Assembly (NCBI RefSeq): GCF_034932365.1
Contig: NZ_JAYGHR010000081.1
Coordinates: 1-64,000 of the forward strand
Length of the DNA stretch: 64,000 bases
From: Capilliphycus robustus
GTDB lineage: Bacteria; Cyanobacteriota; Cyanobacteriia; Cyanobacteriales; Microcoleaceae
Direction: 5' to 3'
Shown: positions 62,517 to 64,000 of the stretch, piece by piece
Numbering within the stretch: position 1 is the first letter of the stretch
Layout: each line of letters opens with the position of its first letter
The notes under the pieces: model-generated
What the model saw: the letters and a program-made list of their open reading frames with translations, nothing else
Database searches by the model: none
Told to the model about the DNA's origin: nothing
Translations under genes and position numbers: made by a program

Positions 62517-63152
62517 CTTATCGGGTTGAGGAGTTATCCGCAAGTAGGGTTTAACTTCGGTGTATCCCTTGGGAAACTTCTGTTTTAATTCTTCGGGATC
62601 TTTGAGTGAAGGAACAATTACACAATCGTCTCCATCTTTCCAGTCTGCGGGAGTCGCCACTTGATAATTATCAGTTAATTGTAAAGAATCAATCACCCGT
62701 AATATTTCATCAAAGTTGCGTCCGGTACTGGGGGGATAGGTCAGGGTAAGACGGAGTTTTTTGTTAGAATCTATCACAAAAACGCTACGGACAGTCACAG
62801 CAGCGTTAGCGTTGGGATGAATCATGTCATAGAGATCAGACACTTTGCGATCCGCGTCCGCCAAAATGGGATAATTAATATTGGTGTTTTGCGTTTCGTT
62901 AATATCACCAATCCAGCCTTTGTGAGATTCAACATCATCGACACTCAGGGCGATGACTTTAACATTGCGTTTGTCAAATTCAGGCTTGAGTTTGGCGACG
63001 GTACCGAGTTCAGTGGTACAAACGGGAGTGTAATCGGCGGGGTGAGAAAATAAAATAACCCAACTGTCACCCGCCCAGGTGTAGAAGTCGATATCACCTT
63101 CTGAGGAGGCTTGCGTGAAGTTAGGGACTGTATCTCCTAATCGCAGTGTCAT
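62514..63152 (-). CDS. 1-Cys peroxiredoxin (Prx6 family)
   Basis: A 212-residue thiol peroxidase: peroxidatic Cys in FSHPADYTPVCTTELG, followed by the typical long C-terminal domain (PADWKDGDDCVIVPSLKDPEE). A resolving cysteine of the 2-Cys type is absent. Start MTLRLGDTVPNF is canonical. Upstream, a 165-base gap separates it from the divergent small membrane protein gene. Confidence 0.95.
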   Translation of the reverse strand: MTLRLGDTVPNFTQASSEGDIDFYTWAGDSWVILFSHPADYTPVCTTELGTVAKLKPEFDKRNVKVIALSVDDVESHKGWIGDINETQNTNINYPILADADRKVSDLYDMIHPNANAAVTVRSVFVIDSNKKLRLTLTYPPSTGRNFDEILRVIDSLQLTDNYQVATPADWKDGDDCVIVPSLKDPEELKQKFPKGYTEVKPYLRITPQPDK

Positions 63153-63318
63153 AGCTGATTTCCTGTGATGTTTCGTGAGGAATGTGATTATACTGTCATA
63201 ATACCCCGGTTTTCCGACCGGAATTTTGCTGTTTTTAAATCTTCACATAATTTTAAGGTCCCAGGACGATTAAAATAAAGTATCCCGTTGTCAAAACTAA
63301 ATCAGGGAGAAGCCTATA

Positions 63319-63603
63319 GTGTTAAAACTGCTCATTGCTTTAATTCACGCTATCCAGCCGTTTATTGTCCCCTTGTGTTTTGTATCTGCCTGGGGATTGA
63401 TCATTCTGTTGGTTTGGAGTCTGGGGTCTGCGATCTTTGATACCACGCGACGCGCCCAACGAATGCACCAAATTCCTTGTGCTGATTGTGCATACTTTAC
63501 TAAAGATTATCATCTTAAATGTCCTGTACGACCTACAATTGCTTTATCAGAAGAAGCGATTGATTGTCCTGATTTTTGTCCGATTGGGGGACGTTATTCT
63601 TGA
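63319..63603 (+). CDS. Small conserved cyanobacterial membrane protein with Cys pairs
   Basis: A 94-residue protein from a GTG start with CAGGGAGAAG upstream. Residues 1-40 hold two hydrophobic stretches with a tight turn (LLIALIHAIQPFIVPLCFVS, AWGLIILLVWSLGSAI), then a cytosolic or lumenal tail with C-x2-C (PCADCAYF) and spaced cysteines (KCP, DCPDFCP). The spacing could bind a metal or form disulfides. I recognise the type as cyanobacterial but no function. Confidence 0.75.
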   Translation: MLKLLIALIHAIQPFIVPLCFVSAWGLIILLVWSLGSAIFDTTRRAQRMHQIPCADCAYFTKDYHLKCPVRPTIALSEEAIDCPDFCPIGGRYS

Positions 63604-63605
63604 TT

Positions 63606-63645
63606 TACGCGCAAGCTTTTGGGCGCAAGCCGCAGCGCCCCTACA
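63606..63645. repeat. GGGCGC-type palindromic repeat
   Basis: GCGCAAGCTTTTGGGCGCAAGC and GCAGCGCCCCTAC contain GGGCGC/GCGCCC pairing and the GTAGGGGC end (reversed). It is a member of the dispersed family also seen at 30035, 40570 and 52745, here placed between two converging genes. Confidence 0.65.
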
Positions 63646-63656
63646 GATATTAAAAA

Positions 63657-64000
63657 TTAGTCTCCGGTTTCAAAGATATCGAGTTGTTCCATTGATGTGC
63701 TTTTATTGGTTTGTTTTTTGATGCCTTTTCTCAGTCCAATGGCGATTTTACTATGTTGTTCGATTTGACGCATCACTTGTCTGGCCCGTTGAATCACAAC
63801 ATCAGGTAAACCCGCTAACCGTCCGGCTTCTATTCCATAGGATTTGTCTGCACCTCCCGGTTGAACTTGATGTAAAAAGACGATTTTATCGGGTAATTCT
63901 TTCACTGTGACTTGGTAATTTGCCACATTGTCTAAAATAGAGGCTAACTCGTTTAATTCGTGATAATGGGTGGCAAAAATTGTCTTCGCTTGAATTTCGG
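63657..64000 (-). CDS. mutS: DNA mismatch repair protein MutS, C-terminal part (runs off window)
   Basis: The 3' end of mutS, continuing past the window edge. The visible 114 codons read AKTIFATHYHELNEL (Walker-type His-x-His-E motif of the ATPase), ILDNVANYQVTVKEL, VFLHQVQPGGADKSYGI, EAGRLAGLPDVVIQRARQVM, and a short tail ending LDIFETGD. The ATPase core matches MutS proper and not MutS2. The upstream part lies outside the window. Confidence 0.95.
   Translation of the reverse strand, partial: EIQAKTIFATHYHELNELASILDNVANYQVTVKELPDKIVFLHQVQPGGADKSYGIEAGRLAGLPDVVIQRARQVMRQIEQHSKIAIGLRKGIKKQTNKSTSMEQLDIFETGD

Overview
The window reads as chromosomal DNA of a filamentous, Oscillatoriales-like cyanobacterium. 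The lineage call rests on frequent GCGATCGC (HIP1) octamers, on typically cyanobacterial genes (a CpcT-type phycobilin lyase, NdhS, an MPBQ/MSBQ methyltransferase, DpsA, an Asr1405/Asl0597-type small protein), and on many short palindromic and tandem repeats between genes. The species is not identified.

Layout. 0.4-5.3 kb: urease locus (ureG, then a glycine-rich exported protein, then ureD-A-B-C), ending tail to tail with a lipoprotein solute-binding protein. 7-13.5 kb: a TpsB/FhaC-type outer-membrane protein, tRNA-Thr(CGU), dpsA, a small conserved protein, a [2Fe-2S] ferredoxin-like protein and transketolase. 13.8-17 kb: a single-chain type IIG/ISP-like restriction-modification enzyme. 17.36-18.1 kb: a cyclic-di-AMP (ydaO/yuaA) riboswitch in front of a universal stress protein. 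18.3-26.4 kb: a second solute-binding lipoprotein, a glycosyltransferase, a UG/Abi-like reverse transcriptase, pyrE, small conserved proteins, a frameshifted IS200/IS605 tnpB and a Ctp protease. 26.6-33.1 kb: ispG, a 5'-truncated SDR, a HEPN-RNase III fusion and valS. 33.4-42 kb: a small secreted protein, a 6S-like structured RNA with a downstream terminator, an SGNH hydrolase, a giant RTX/Calx-beta/beta-helix protein and an orphan m5C methyltransferase. 42.3-46.5 kb: surE, the MPBQ methyltransferase, a DUF1636 protein and, upstream of it, an IS200/IS605 remnant and a cobalamin riboswitch. 46.6-54.9 kb: a Uma2 nuclease, a GNAT acetyltransferase, recG, a coiled-coil protein, tsf, rpsB, a HAS-barrel protein and ndhS. 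55-64 kb: an Mrp ATPase, an intact tnpB element, hemF, a STAS protein, cpcT, an Rpn nuclease, cysK, a 1-Cys peroxiredoxin, a small membrane protein and the 3' end of mutS.

Most of the window is housekeeping. The points deserving attention are regulatory or mobile: (i) a c-di-AMP riboswitch whose 3' end carries a complementary trio of 7-mers able to form a translational switch; (ii) a cobalamin riboswitch apparently cut off from its DUF1636 target by a tnpB element; (iii) a 111-bp MITE-like element inserted in that tnpB with an AT duplication, whose removal restores the frame exactly, with a second copy at the gene's 3' end; (iv) a reverse transcriptase of the defence-associated kind; (v) RNase III carrying an N-terminal HEPN domain with an RX4H motif; (vi) a 6S-like RNA candidate. 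All identifications come from reading the sequence. No database search or folding program was run.
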